Origin: Tardiphaga sp.
GTDB lineage: Bacteria > Pseudomonadota > Alphaproteobacteria > Rhizobiales > Xanthobacteraceae
Direction: 5' to 3'
DNA: 19,180 bases
NCBI GenBank assembly: GCA_028290765.1
Contig: JAQGJF010001016.1
Span: forward strand, 1 to 19,180
The translations under genes were made by a program, and so were the position numbers. This document shows, in pieces, positions 7,104 to 15,990 of the stretch; position 1 is the first letter of the stretch; every line of letters starts with the position of its first letter. Under the pieces are notes generated by a model. It ran no database searches. It was given only the letters and a program-made list of their open reading frames with translations, and was not told where the DNA came from.

Positions 7104-9467
7104 ATGGGTGTCATGCTACCTCTTGGCGAGGCAAAACAGGGAATCGGGGCGTCGGTCAGACGCAACGAAGACCGGCGCTACCTCAACGGCCAGGGCGAAT
7201 ATCTCGCGGACATCCAGGTCGCGGGGATGGCGGAAGCCGCGTTTCTGCGGAGCCCGGTTGCTCACGGGAAAATCAGGTCGATCGAGGTACCGGAGGCGGC
7301 GCGCGGACAGGTGTTCTTTGCCGCGGATATCGGATTCACCAAGCCGATCGTTGCCGTCAGTGCCGCGAACGGTTTCAAGCCCTCGGATTATCCGGCGTTG
7401 ACGTCCGACAAGGCCCGCTTCGTCGGCGATCTGCTGGCGATCTGCATCGCGCCGACCCGCGCGGAAGCCGAGGACATCGCGCAATCCTGCATCATCGATT
7501 TCGAAGAACTTCCGGCGGTCTGGGATATCGACGTCGCGCTTGAACCCGACGCGCCGCGAATCCACGAATCGTGGTCGGACAATGTTTACATCGAAACCCG
7601 GATTGCGACCGGCGATCTGGAGGCGGTGCGCGCCAAGGCGGACATGACCGTTCGCAAGAGCCTGCGCATGGGCCGCCACGCCGGCGTCTCGATGGAAGGA
7701 CGCGGCGTCCTTGCGCATTATGATCGCCGGCTGGATGAACTGAAGGTCTTCAGCTCGACCCAGTTTCCGCATGTCATTCGCACCATTCTGGCCGAATGCC
7801 TCGGCATCTCCGAAAGCAAGCTGAGGGTGATCGCGCCGGATGTCGGCGGCGGGTTCGGACCCAAGAACAATTTTCATCCCGAGGAACTGGCGATCGCCGC
7901 TCTGTCGATGAAGCTCAACCGGCCACTGCGCTGGATCGAGGACCGCCGCGAGCATCTGATCGCGTCGCCGCACGCGCGCGAACATCGCTACGAACTGACC
8001 GCTTATGCCGACAAGACCGGCCGCATCCTCGGCCTCGAAGCGCAGGTGGTGGTCGATGCCGGCGCCTATTCGGTCTGGCCGTGGACGGCCTCGATGGAAG
8101 CCGGCATGTCGGCCGGCATCATGACCGGGCCCTACGACATCCCGGTCTATCATGCGCGCGCGATCTCGGTGGCGACCAACAAGTCGCCGCTCGGCCCCTA
8201 TCGCGGCGTCGGGCGCAGCGGCGCCTGCTTTGCCATCGAGACGCTGGTCGATGCCGTGGCCCGCGCGGTCGATCGCGAACCTGCCGATGTGCGGATCCTC
8301 AACATGGTGCCGCCGGAGGCGATGCCGTACCAGTCGGCGACCCACAAGCTTTATGACAGCGGCGATTATCCGCAATGCGCGATACGTGCCCGCGACGCCA
8401 TCGGCCTTGCCGAGATTCGCGCGCGCCAGGCGCGGGGCGAAACGGACGGTCGTCTCATCGGCTTCGGCATGGCGAGCTACACCGAACAGTCGGCCCACGG
8501 CACCGCGGAATGGGTGGCGCGCGGTCTGCCCGTGGTGTTCGGCTATGAACCGGCGCTGGCCCGCTTCACGCCGGACGGCAAGCTTATCTTGTTCGTCGGC
8601 ATCCAGAATCACGGGCAGGGTCTGGAGACCACACTGGCCCAGGTCGCCCATCAGGAACTCGGCATTGCGGTCAAGGATGTCATCGTCAGGCATGGCGACA
8701 GCTCGGTGTCGCCCTATGGCATGGGCCCTTTCGCATCGCGCAGCATGACCATGTCGGGCGGCGCGGTATCCGCCGCCTGCGCGATTCTGGCCGAGAAGAT
8801 CGCGCGCATTGGTGCCCATCTGCTGCAGGCGCCGCGGGATGCGGTGCGGCTTGCCGACGGCAAGGTCTATTTCGGCGAGCAGAGCGTGTCCTTTGCCGAC
8901 ATCGGGCAGGCGGCGTTCCTGCACCCGGAGCGCCTGCCGGTCGGCGAGGAGCCGGCGCTGGAAGCCAGCGCGGTCTATCAGCCCGGCCGCAGCACCGGAG
9001 CCTTTTCCTATGCGACCCATGCCTGCGTTCTCGCGGTCGATCCCGGCACCGGCCATGTCGAAGTGCTCGACTATGTCGTGTGCCACGATTGCGGGACGAT
9101 GGTGAATCCGATGATCGTGGAGGGCCAGGTCGTCGGCGGCGTGGCCCAGGGCCTCGGCACCGCGCTGTATGAGGAAATTCCCTACGACGAAAACGGCCAG
9201 CCGCTGGCTTCGACGTTTCTCGACTACATGATTCCGGGCGCGACCGAGGTTCCCGATGTGCGGGTGCTGCACATGGAAACGCCGTCGCCGCACACCCGGT
9301 TCGGCATCAAGGGCATGGGCGAGGGCGGCGCGATTGCCCCGCCTGCGGTCATCATCAACGCCATCAACGATGCGCTCAAGCCGCTTGGCGCCGAACTCGG
9401 CGAAACGCCGGCCACGCCGGACCGCGTGCTGCGCGCGATCATTGCCGCGCAAGGGATTAGCCGATGA
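7104..9467 (+). CDS. Xanthine dehydrogenase/aldehyde oxidase family, molybdopterin-binding large subunit (CoxL-like)
   Basis: This is the catalytic subunit of a three-subunit molybdenum hydroxylase, which inserts water-derived oxygen into a C-H bond. The 787-residue length is normal. An N-terminal Ald_Xan_dh_C a/b hammerhead domain (~residues 15-130) precedes the molybdopterin-binding part. Visible motifs are DVGGGFGPK, PYRGVGR (365-371) and GMGEGGAI with the probable catalytic Glu740. CO dehydrogenase has AYRCSFR at the PYRGVGR loop. The Gly here argues against CO oxidation and for an organic substrate, such as an N-heterocycle, aldehyde or aromatic. ATG 7104 follows TTGAGATAA. A second ATG at 7113 is also possible. 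The gene heads a tight operon and overlaps the FAD subunit by 4 bases. Confidence 0.93.
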   Translation: MGVMLPLGEAKQGIGASVRRNEDRRYLNGQGEYLADIQVAGMAEAAFLRSPVAHGKIRSIEVPEAARGQVFFAADIGFTKPIVAVSAANGFKPSDYPALTSDKARFVGDLLAICIAPTRAEAEDIAQSCIIDFEELPAVWDIDVALEPDAPRIHESWSDNVYIETRIATGDLEAVRAKADMTVRKSLRMGRHAGVSMEGRGVLAHYDRRLDELKVFSSTQFPHVIRTILAECLGISESKLRVIAPDVGGGFGPKNNFHPEELAIAALSMKLNRPLRWIEDRREHLIASPHAREHRYELTAYADKTGRILGLEAQVVVDAGAYSVWPWTASMEAGMSAGIMTGPYDIPVYHARAISVATNKSPLGPYRGVGRSGACFAIETLVDAVARAVDREPADVRILNMVPPEAMPYQSATHKLYDSGDYPQCAIRARDAIGLAEIRARQARGETDGRLIGFGMASYTEQSAHGTAEWVARGLPVVFGYEPALARFTPDGKLILFVGIQNHGQGLETTLAQVAHQELGIAVKDVIVRHGDSSVSPYGMGPFASRSMTMSGGAVSAACAILAEKIARIGAHLLQAPRDAVRLADGKVYFGEQSVSFADIGQAAFLHPERLPVGEEPALEASAVYQPGRSTGAFSYATHACVLAVDPGTGHVEVLDYVVCHDCGTMVNPMIVEGQVVGGVAQGLGTALYEEIPYDENGQPLASTFLDYMIPGATEVPDVRVLHMETPSPHTRFGIKGMGEGGAIAPPAVIINAINDALKPLGAELGETPATPDRVLRAIIAAQGISR

Positions 9468-10294
9468 AGCCGGCTCCGTTCACCTACCACCGGGCGGCTT
9501 CGATCGAGGATGCCATCGCGCATCTTTCGGCCGGCGATGCGCTGGTGCGTCCGCTGGCCGGCGGGCAATCGCTGGTGCCGATGCTCAACCTGCGGCTGGC
9601 TCCGGTCGACAAACTGGTCGACCTCACGCGCATCGATGCCTTGCGGCAGACCGAAGAACGCGCGGATGGCATCCAATACGGCGCGCTGCTCACCCATGCC
9701 GCGTTCGAGGATCGCCTGGTTCCCGATGCCAGCAATGGTTTGATGCCGTTCGTCGGATCGCAGATCGCCTATCGCGCCGTGCGCACGCGCGGCACCATCG
9801 GCGGCGCCATCGCGCTCGCCGATCCAGCGGCGGACTGGCTCACCACCGTCATTGCGCTGGAAGCGCGGATCGTGCTGGCAGGTCCCAATGGCCGGCGTAC
9901 GTTGAGCAGCGCGGATTTCGCTATCGGTCCGTACATGACCGTGTTGAACGATGCCGAACTGATCGAAGCCATTGTGGTGCCGCGCCGACCCGCCAGCGAA
10001 CGCTGGGGCCACTACAAGGTGGCGCGCAAGACCGGCGAGTATGCCGAATCGATGGCGATCGCGTTGATTGATAAGACGCTCGGCAAGGCGCGTCTCGTCC
10101 TCGGCGCGGCGGACGGTGCGCCGCTCGTGCTGGTGCATGCCGCACGTAAGATCGCCGATGGTCATGCCGGTGATAGTCTTGCCGCCGTCATTCGCAACGA
10201 ATTGGCCGCCAGCGGACGGGATTTCTCGGCGTCGAAAATCCTGCTGCACACCACCGCAGCCATGCGTGCCGTTCAAAAAGCCGGAAAGCCATGA
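9464..10294 (+). CDS. Xanthine dehydrogenase family FAD-binding subunit (CoxM-like)
   Basis: This medium subunit (276 residues) carries FAD and passes electrons from the 2Fe-2S clusters to the acceptor. It shows the two flavin-binding signatures of the family, AGGQSLVP (32-39) and TIGGAIALADPAADW (111-125). The C-terminal part (~170-276) matches the CO-dehydrogenase flavoprotein C-terminal domain. It overlaps the genes on both sides by ATGA, indicating translational coupling and equal subunit supply. The length is slightly short but within range for CoxM-type subunits. Confidence 0.92.
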   Translation: MKPAPFTYHRAASIEDAIAHLSAGDALVRPLAGGQSLVPMLNLRLAPVDKLVDLTRIDALRQTEERADGIQYGALLTHAAFEDRLVPDASNGLMPFVGSQIAYRAVRTRGTIGGAIALADPAADWLTTVIALEARIVLAGPNGRRTLSSADFAIGPYMTVLNDAELIEAIVVPRRPASERWGHYKVARKTGEYAESMAIALIDKTLGKARLVLGAADGAPLVLVHAARKIADGHAGDSLAAVIRNELAASGRDFSASKILLHTTAAMRAVQKAGKP

Positions 10295-10791
10295 AGACCG
10301 ACATATCCGCCACCATCAACGGCAAGAAATTGCAGTCCGCGGTCGAACCCCGCACCAGTCTGGCGGATCTGCTGCGCGAGGAATTGCGGCTGACCGCGAC
10401 GCATTTGGGGTGTGAACAGGGCGTTTGCGGCGCCTGCACGGTCCTCATCGACGGTCAGCCGGCGCGCGCCTGCATCACGCTTGCGGTTGCTGCGGATGGT
10501 TCGGAGATTCGCACCCTGGAAGGCCTCGATCAGGATCGCCTGATGGCTGTCCTGAAGGACGCGTTCGAGGACAAGCACGGACTGCAATGCGGCTTCTGTA
10601 CACCGGGGATGCTGATCAGCGCCTGGGATCTGATCCGGCGCAAGGCCGATCTGAGCGACGCCGATATCCGCATCGCCATGAGCGGCAACCTGTGCCGCTG
10701 CACTGGTTATCAGGGCATCGTGCGTTCGATTGCGTCGGCCGCAAAGATCTGGGCTGATGCGTCTCAGCCTGCGCGGGAGCCGGCCCGATGA
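10291..10791 (+). CDS. Xanthine dehydrogenase family 2Fe-2S iron-sulfur subunit (CoxS-like)
   Basis: This 166-residue small subunit carries two [2Fe-2S] clusters. The plant-ferredoxin-type N-terminal cluster uses Cys41, Cys46, Cys49 and Cys61 ([10 protein letters not shown], then ARAC). The helical C-terminal cluster uses Cys100, Cys103, Cys135 and Cys137 (CGFCTPGM, then GNLCRCTGY). All eight ligands are present, so it should be functional. It transfers electrons from the molybdenum centre to the FAD subunit. The gene order large-medium-small with 4-base overlaps is conserved in many alphaproteobacterial hydroxylase operons, although cox operons themselves are usually M-S-L. Confidence 0.94.
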   Translation: MKTDISATINGKKLQSAVEPRTSLADLLREELRLTATHLGCEQGVCGACTVLIDGQPARACITLAVAADGSEIRTLEGLDQDRLMAVLKDAFEDKHGLQCGFCTPGMLISAWDLIRRKADLSDADIRIAMSGNLCRCTGYQGIVRSIASAAKIWADASQPAREPAR

Positions 10792-11366
10792 AAATTGAAA
10801 AGAGTTTTGAGCTCAATCATCCCCGCGAGGTTGTCTGGAGCAAGATGAACGACGTCACCCTCGTCGCGCAATGTCTGCCCGGCGCGTCGATCGTCGAAAA
10901 GCTCGAAGACGATCGGTACAAGGGCCGCATGTCGGTGAAGGTCGGGCCGATGGCCGCCGCGTTCGACGGCGAGATTGCGATCGAAAGCCGGCCCGCCGAC
11001 TGGACCGCCATTGTGTCGGGCAAAGGCGCCGATTCCCGTTCCAGCTCGCGCGCCTCGGGCAGCATGACCTATCGCCTGACCGGCGGCGGCGCTCCCGGCG
11101 CGACCCGGGTCGAAGTGGTCTCCGACATCAACCTGGCGGGATCGCTGGCGCAGTTCGGCAAGGGCGCGATCATGCAGGAGATCGCCAATCGCATCACCGC
11201 GGAATTCGTCCGGAATTTCGAACAGGCCTTGCTGGCCGCGTCGGGTTCAGCCCCGGTCGAGGCGACAGTATCCCGGCCGCAATCCCAGTCGCTCGACGCC
11301 GGAAGCCTGCTCTGGTCGGTGCTGCGTGAACGTTTCCTCGCGCTGTTTCGAAAGCGACCCGGCTGA
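10788..11366 (+). CDS. CoxG-like SRPBCC family protein (carbon monoxide dehydrogenase subunit G family)
   Basis: Residues ~1-145 match the CoxG/SRPBCC fold (EKSFELNHPREVVWSKMNDV, then CLPGASIVEKLEDD and FGKGAIMQEIANRIT). The C-terminal ~20 residues (LLWSVLRERFLALFRKRPG) form a hydrophobic, basic helix, as in CoxG proteins that tether the enzyme to the membrane. Such proteins accompany molybdenum hydroxylases. In CO oxidisers CoxG recruits the dehydrogenase to the membrane and the quinone pool. Here it is coupled to the 2Fe-2S subunit by ATGA. No CoxD/E/F or XdhC-type maturation genes are in the window, so cofactor insertion must be served from elsewhere. Confidence 0.88.
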   Translation: MKIEKSFELNHPREVVWSKMNDVTLVAQCLPGASIVEKLEDDRYKGRMSVKVGPMAAAFDGEIAIESRPADWTAIVSGKGADSRSSSRASGSMTYRLTGGGAPGATRVEVVSDINLAGSLAQFGKGAIMQEIANRITAEFVRNFEQALLAASGSAPVEATVSRPQSQSLDAGSLLWSVLRERFLALFRKRPG

Positions 11367-11418
11367 TGCGGTTCCCACCCAACGTGATGTTCCAGTTCAA
11401 CGAAGGCAGGAGAAGATG

Positions 11419-12552
11419 ATGATAGGACGTAACAGTTTGTCGATCGGAATCCTCGGTCTGATGCTCGGCGCCGCCGGCGCACAGGCGCAGGAAACCATCA
11501 AGATCGGCCTGATCCAGCCGATCACCGGATCGGTCGCCTACAACGGCAACACCGATGTCAACGGTTCCAAGCTGGCGCTCGATGAAATCAACGCCAGAGG
11601 CGGGGTGCTCGGCAAGAAGGTCGAATTGATCATCGAAGACGGCCAATGCAAGCCGGCCAACTCCGTCAATGCCGCGGAGAAGCTGATCCAGCGCGACAAG
11701 GTGGTCGCGATCTCCGGCGCCTTCTGCAGTTCATCGACGCTGGCCGTGATGCCGGTGGCCGCCAATTACAAACTGCCGCTGATCACCGGCGTGTCGTCGA
11801 GCGCCGAACTGACCGAGAAGGGCAATCCCTGGTTCTTCCGCGCCACCGAGACCGACGCGCAGCTGGCCAAGTCGTTCTCCAAAATCCTCTACGATCAGTT
11901 GAAGCTGCGCAAGGTCGCCTATATCGGCGTCAATGACGATTTCGGTCGCGGCGGTGTCGCCGAATTCGAAAAGCAGATGACGGCGCTCGGTGCCACCACC
12001 GTCATGAAGGAATATTTCGAGCACGGAACTTCCGACTTCTACACCCTGCTGACCAAGCTGAAATCCTCAGGCGCCGATGGCGTCTTCGTCGCCGCCGAAA
12101 CCCAGGATGGATCGATCCTGGTCAAGCAGAAGGCCGAGCTCGGTCTTGCCACCAAGGTGTTCGGGGTCGGTTCGTGGGCCACCGCCGATTTCATCAAGCT
12201 GACGGGAGAGTCGTCGGAAGGCATCTACGCCGCGGTGCCCTATGCCTCGACCATGACCACGCCGAAGAACAAGGCGTTCGTCGAGGCCTACACCGCCCGC
12301 TACAAGGAAGCGCCGGGCAAATACTCCGCGGCCGGTTATAACGCCGTGAACATCCTGGTCGATGCGATCGGCCGCGCCGGCTCCACCGATCCGGAAAAGC
12401 TCCGCGAAGCGCTCGGCAAGACCAAGTATGACGGGCCGAACGGGCATTTCGAATTCGACGAGAAAGGCCAGGCCAGCGGCTTCACCGTCGTTCTGGTTCA
12501 GCTGCTGAAAGGCATCCCGACGGTCGCGGCCAGCACCACCGTCGAGCGTTGA
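11419..12552 (+). CDS. ABC transporter substrate-binding protein, branched-chain amino acid/aromatic type (LivK-like)
   Basis: This is a periplasmic binding protein of the Peripla_BP_6 family, ~377 residues. The start at 11419 is chosen because AGGAG lies 6 bases ahead. The adjacent ATG at 11416 is nearly equal, and the frame open from 11326 overlaps coxG. A signal peptide (MIGRNSLSIGILGLMLGA, cleavage after AQA) precedes the mature ETIKIGLIQPITG. Family features include GVNDDFGRGGVAEFE and a C-terminal DAIGRAGSTDPEKLREAL. Such proteins bind branched-chain amino acids, amides, urea or aromatic acids. Being in line with the hydroxylase genes, this one probably binds that enzyme's substrate (inference). 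Confidence 0.92.
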   Translation: MIGRNSLSIGILGLMLGAAGAQAQETIKIGLIQPITGSVAYNGNTDVNGSKLALDEINARGGVLGKKVELIIEDGQCKPANSVNAAEKLIQRDKVVAISGAFCSSSTLAVMPVAANYKLPLITGVSSSAELTEKGNPWFFRATETDAQLAKSFSKILYDQLKLRKVAYIGVNDDFGRGGVAEFEKQMTALGATTVMKEYFEHGTSDFYTLLTKLKSSGADGVFVAAETQDGSILVKQKAELGLATKVFGVGSWATADFIKLTGESSEGIYAAVPYASTMTTPKNKAFVEAYTARYKEAPGKYSAAGYNAVNILVDAIGRAGSTDPEKLREALGKTKYDGPNGHFEFDEKGQASGFTVVLVQLLKGIPTVAASTTVER

Positions 12553-12558
12553 AAGTTG

Positions 12559-12588
12559 CGGCGGAGACGCTGCATCGCGCCTCCGCCG
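12559..12588 (+). terminator. Intercistronic stem-loop after the binding-protein gene
   Basis: CGGCGGAG (12559-12566) and CTCCGCCG (12581-12588) form a perfect 8-bp GC-rich stem with a 14-base loop, 7 bases after the livK-like stop. No U-run follows and the permease gene starts 35 bases on. It may therefore be a partial terminator or an mRNA-stabilising hairpin that keeps binding-protein levels above permease levels, as seen in other ABC operons. Confidence 0.5.
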
Positions 12589-12622
12589 GTTCTTCCATCA
12601 TCCAACGCCTGATGAGGCATCC

Positions 12623-13495
12623 ATGGATCTGTTTCTGCAACTGCTGGCGAATGGCCTGGTTATAGGAACATTCTACGCACTCTCCGCGCTGGGCCTGACC
12701 CTGGTGTTCGGCCTGATGCGCGTGGTGAATTTTGCGCATGGTGAGCTCTATGTGGTCGGCGGTCTGCTCGGCTGGGCGCTGACCGACCTCGCCGGCTTGA
12801 ATTTCTTCGTGACGCTGGCGATCGTCGTCCTTAGCCTCGCCATCGGCGGCTACCTGATCGACCGGTTTCTGATGGCCCGGGTGCGCGGCAAGGGGGAGGA
12901 GCCCACCATCCTGCTCACGATCGGCCTCTCGATCTTCCTGACCAATACCGCTCTATTGATCGTCGGCACGGCTCCGCAAAAGGTGATCTCGCCGTTTGCC
13001 AACAAGCCGCTGTTTCTCGGACCCGTCGTCATCACCCAGTCGCGGCTGGTGCTGGTGGCGATTTCGGCGGCGTTGATCCTGGCGGCGCATCTCCTGATCC
13101 AGAAAACCACGCTTGGGCGCTCGATGCGGGCGACCTTTCAGGATCCCATGGCCGCGCAACTGGCCGGCATTCGCACCAGCCATATCTACGGGTTCACGCT
13201 GGCGCTGGGCGCCGCGCTCGCCGGCGCCGCCGGGATGCTGCTCGGCTCGATCTATGTGGCGCAGGCCAACATCGGCGACGTCGTCAGTCTCAAGGCGTTC
13301 GTGGTGGTCATTCTCGGCGGCATGGGAAGCTTTGTCGGCGCCATCATCGGCGGGCTGATCCTCGGCGTGTCCGAGAATCTCTGGGGAGGCTACATGGCAA
13401 CCGGATATGTCGATGCCATCGGTTTCGGCCTGGTGATCGCGATGCTGCTGGTACGGCCTTACGGGCTGTTCGGCAAACACGCCGAGCGCGCCTGA
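12623..13495 (+). CDS. Branched-chain amino acid-type ABC transporter permease (LivH-like)
   Basis: This 290-residue inner-membrane protein is built of about eight hydrophobic helices. The family signature appears early (GLMRVVNFAHGELYVVGG, residues ~32-49). The cytoplasmic coupling region follows the RATFQDPMAAQLAGI segment, and FVVVILGGMGSFVGAIIGGL lies near the C-terminus. It pairs with the LivM-like protein to form the translocation pore. A strong ribosome site (GATGAGG) precedes ATG 12623. Its stop overlaps the next start by one base (TGATG). Confidence 0.93.
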   Translation: MDLFLQLLANGLVIGTFYALSALGLTLVFGLMRVVNFAHGELYVVGGLLGWALTDLAGLNFFVTLAIVVLSLAIGGYLIDRFLMARVRGKGEEPTILLTIGLSIFLTNTALLIVGTAPQKVISPFANKPLFLGPVVITQSRLVLVAISAALILAAHLLIQKTTLGRSMRATFQDPMAAQLAGIRTSHIYGFTLALGAALAGAAGMLLGSIYVAQANIGDVVSLKAFVVVILGGMGSFVGAIIGGLILGVSENLWGGYMATGYVDAIGFGLVIAMLLVRPYGLFGKHAERA

Positions 13496-14454
13496 TGATC
13501 TTCGAGCGCAATTGTCTGTTGGGGATCTTGGCCGTCGCCTTGTTGGCGCCGCTTCTGGTGCAAAATCAGTATGCCCTGCATATCGGCGTGATGATCATGT
13601 TCTCCGTGATGCTGGCCACCAGTTTCAACCTCATCGTCGGTTATGTCGGCGAATTCTCGCTCGGTCATACCGCCTTTCTCGGGGTCGGCGCCTATGCGGT
13701 GGCCCTGTTGTCGACCCAGGCCAAGATGCCGTTTCATGTCGCGGTGATCGCCGCCGCGGTGGTGGCGGCGTTGTTCGGCCTGCTGATAGGCGCCATTACC
13801 TTGCGGCTGCGCGGACCGTTCTTCGTGATCGTGACGCTTTGCTTTGCCGAGGTGCTGCGGCTGATCGCCAACAACTGGATCGGCCTCACCAACGGTCCGA
13901 TGGGAATTTCCGGGATTGAAAAGCCGGGCTGGGCGCTGGCCGGCGACGCCTTGCGGCAGAAGACGGCTTATTATTATGTCGGGCTGCTGCTGGCGGCCGT
14001 GTCGCTCTACGTGTCCTGGCGCTTTGTCTATTCCAATATCGGCCGCGCCGCGATTGCCGTGCGGGAGAATCGTTTCGTCGCCCAGTCGGTCGGCATTTCC
14101 CCGTTCCACTTCGGACTGCTGACCTTCGTTTTGGCCTCGGCCATCGCCGGCCTCGCTGGCGGATTTTACGCCAACTATGTTTCGTTCGTCGGGCCGGAAG
14201 TGTTCGGCTTCTCCTTCATGATCACGATGATCATCATGGTGCTGGCCGGTGGCAAAGGTACGCTGCTGGGCCCGGTGGTCGGCGCGGTGATGGTGGTGCT
14301 GCTCGAGGAATTCCTGCGCGACTTCAAGGAACTTCGATTCTCGATCTTCGGCTTGATGGTGATCGCGGTGGTGCTGTTCCTGCCGCGCGGCATCATGGGC
14401 TTCATTACCAGGCGGCACGAGACCCGCGCTGTGGGAGTGCCCGGGGATGCTTGA
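13495..14454 (+). CDS. Branched-chain amino acid-type ABC transporter permease (LivM-like)
   Basis: This second pore subunit has 319 residues and about 9-10 hydrophobic segments. LivM-type landmarks are NLIVGYVGEFSLGHTAFLGV (~45-64), RLRGPFFVIVTLCFAEVLRL (~103-122), AVRENRFVAQSVGI (coupling helix region, ~188) and VLAGGKGTLLGPVVGA near residue 250. It overlaps the LivH-like gene by 1 base and the LivG-like gene by 8 bases, so it is translated as part of the operon. Confidence 0.93.
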   Translation: MIFERNCLLGILAVALLAPLLVQNQYALHIGVMIMFSVMLATSFNLIVGYVGEFSLGHTAFLGVGAYAVALLSTQAKMPFHVAVIAAAVVAALFGLLIGAITLRLRGPFFVIVTLCFAEVLRLIANNWIGLTNGPMGISGIEKPGWALAGDALRQKTAYYYVGLLLAAVSLYVSWRFVYSNIGRAAIAVRENRFVAQSVGISPFHFGLLTFVLASAIAGLAGGFYANYVSFVGPEVFGFSFMITMIIMVLAGGKGTLLGPVVGAVMVVLLEEFLRDFKELRFSIFGLMVIAVVLFLPRGIMGFITRRHETRAVGVPGDA

Positions 14455-15208
14455 GGTCAGGAACGTCTCGAAGCATTTTGGCGGCCTCACCGCGCTGTCG
14501 GATATCAGCTTCGCGATTCGTCCCGGCGAGATTGTCAGCCTGATCGGACCGAATGGTGCCGGCAAGACCACCTGCCTCAACCTCATCACCGGTTTCTTCA
14601 AGCCCAGTGCCGGAAACGTGATGTATCTCGAGGCCGACATCACCGGCTGGCCGCCCTATGCCATCGCCCAGGACGGGCTGATCCGCACGTTTCAGAAGAC
14701 CAATGTCCTCAAGGGCCTCACCGTGTTCGGCAACGTGCTGACGGCGCGGCACCGGCACGGCAACCGGTCGCTGCTCCGCACGCTGTTTCCCGGCAAGCGC
14801 GAGCGGGCCCGCGAGAAGCAGCTTCGCGACGAAGCCGCCCTCGTCATCGACAAGGTCGGATTGACCGCGCGTATCAACGCCGAGGCGGATTCGCTGTCGT
14901 GCGGCGAATTGCGGTTGCTGGAGGTCGCGGTGGCGCTCGGTGCCGGTCCGCAATTGTTGATGCTGGATGAGCCGGCCGCCGGCCTCAATACCCAGGAGGC
15001 GCAGCAACTGGGACAGGTCCTCAAGTCGCTGGTCGGAGACGGTGTCGAGGCGATCCTGCTGGTCGAACACAACATGGCGCTGGTGATGGAAGTATCCGAC
15101 CGGATCGTCGTGCTGAATTTTGGCCGCAAGATCGCCGAGGGCGTCCCGGACGACATCCGCAGCAACTCCGACGTCATTGAAGCCTATCTCGGCAAGCCCG
15201 CGATATGA
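14447..15208 (+). CDS. ABC transporter ATP-binding protein (LivG-like)
   Basis: One of the two ATPases of the importer, 253 residues. Walker A is GPNGAGKT (34-41), the signature is LSCGELR (149-155), and Walker B is LLMLDEP with Asp173-Glu174, followed by the LivG-typical AAGLN. The H-loop His lies in LLVEHNMALVM. The signature has Cys in place of the usual Tyr or Gly (LSYGQQR in many LivG proteins), which is a mild variation. ATG 14447 follows GGGAG by about nine bases. Confidence 0.93.
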   Translation: MLEVRNVSKHFGGLTALSDISFAIRPGEIVSLIGPNGAGKTTCLNLITGFFKPSAGNVMYLEADITGWPPYAIAQDGLIRTFQKTNVLKGLTVFGNVLTARHRHGNRSLLRTLFPGKRERAREKQLRDEAALVIDKVGLTARINAEADSLSCGELRLLEVAVALGAGPQLLMLDEPAAGLNTQEAQQLGQVLKSLVGDGVEAILLVEHNMALVMEVSDRIVVLNFGRKIAEGVPDDIRSNSDVIEAYLGKPAI

Positions 15209-15927
15209 GCACGTCCAAGCCCGTTCTCGAACTTCGCAATGTCGATGCCGCCTATGGCAAGGCCAAGGCGCTGCACGGCATCAGCCTGTGCGTTTTGCCG
15301 GGCGAGGTCATCGCCCTGATCGGCGCCAATGGCGCCGGCAAGAGCACGACGCTGCGCGCGATCTCCGGCCTGATCAAGCCGGCGGCCGGCGATATCCTGC
15401 TCGACGGCATCTCGATCGCAGGGCAAAGGCCGGACCTGATCGTGCGCGGCGGCATCGCGCATTGTCCCGAGGAGCGGCGCGTCTGGCCCGAATTGTCGGT
15501 ACAGGAAAATCTCGGCCTCGGCGCCTACATCTGCAAGGATCGCGCGGAGGTGAAACGGCGGACCGAGGTGGTCCTGGAGCGTTTCCCGCGGCTGCGCGAG
15601 CGCGGCACCCAGTTGGCGGGGACGCTGTCGGGCGGCGAGCAGCAAATGCTGGCGATCGGCCGCGCCTTGATGTCGGCGCCGCGGGTGCTGCTGCTTGACG
15701 AACCGAGTCTTGGGCTGAGCCCCATGATCATGCAGGAGGTGCTCGCGGTGATCCGCCTGTTGCGCGATCAGGGCATCACCATCGTCCTGGTCGAGCAGAA
15801 CGTCCACAACGCGCTGTCGGTCGCCGACCGCGCCTATGTATTCGAGACGGGCAGGGTCGTCGCCGAGGATAGCGCGGGTGGCTTGCTGCAGAATCCAGAC
15901 CTGCTGCGCGCCTATCTCGGTGGCTAG
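15205..15927 (+). CDS. ABC transporter ATP-binding protein (LivF-like)
   Basis: The second ATPase, 240 residues, last gene of the operon. Walker A is GANGAGKST (40-48), the LivF-specific PEERRVWPELSVQENL is at ~88-103, the signature is LSGGEQQ (141-147), Walker B is VLLLDEP with Asp165-Glu166, and SLGLSP follows. The H-loop is in VLVEQNVHNAL, where Gln-Asn replaces the His, as is usual for LivF proteins. It overlaps the LivG-like gene by ATGA. The 63 bases to the convergent lactonase gene show no clear terminator. Confidence 0.93.
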   Translation: MSTSKPVLELRNVDAAYGKAKALHGISLCVLPGEVIALIGANGAGKSTTLRAISGLIKPAAGDILLDGISIAGQRPDLIVRGGIAHCPEERRVWPELSVQENLGLGAYICKDRAEVKRRTEVVLERFPRLRERGTQLAGTLSGGEQQMLAIGRALMSAPRVLLLDEPSLGLSPMIMQEVLAVIRLLRDQGITIVLVEQNVHNALSVADRAYVFETGRVVAEDSAGGLLQNPDLLRAYLGG

Positions 15928-15990
15928 TTCGTCTTGAACCGCTGACCGCTTGGTCGATCTCGCCGGACGGTACGCTTGCGCGCGGGCGGC

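Noticed and set aside
7116..9452. 778-codon open frame antisense to the hydroxylase large subunit
   Set aside because: It mirrors a well-recognised gene. It is rich in Arg, Asp and His, with no family motif, which is the usual by-product of GC-rich codon use.
7104..11366. Form I carbon monoxide dehydrogenase (coxLMSG)
   Set aside because: The active-site loop reads PYRGVGR, without the Cys of AYRCSFR, and the gene order is L-M-S rather than M-S-L.
13459..14643. 394-codon minus-strand frame across the LivM-like gene
   Set aside because: His/Gln/Asp-rich antisense of a membrane protein gene with clear motifs. Not credible as a gene.
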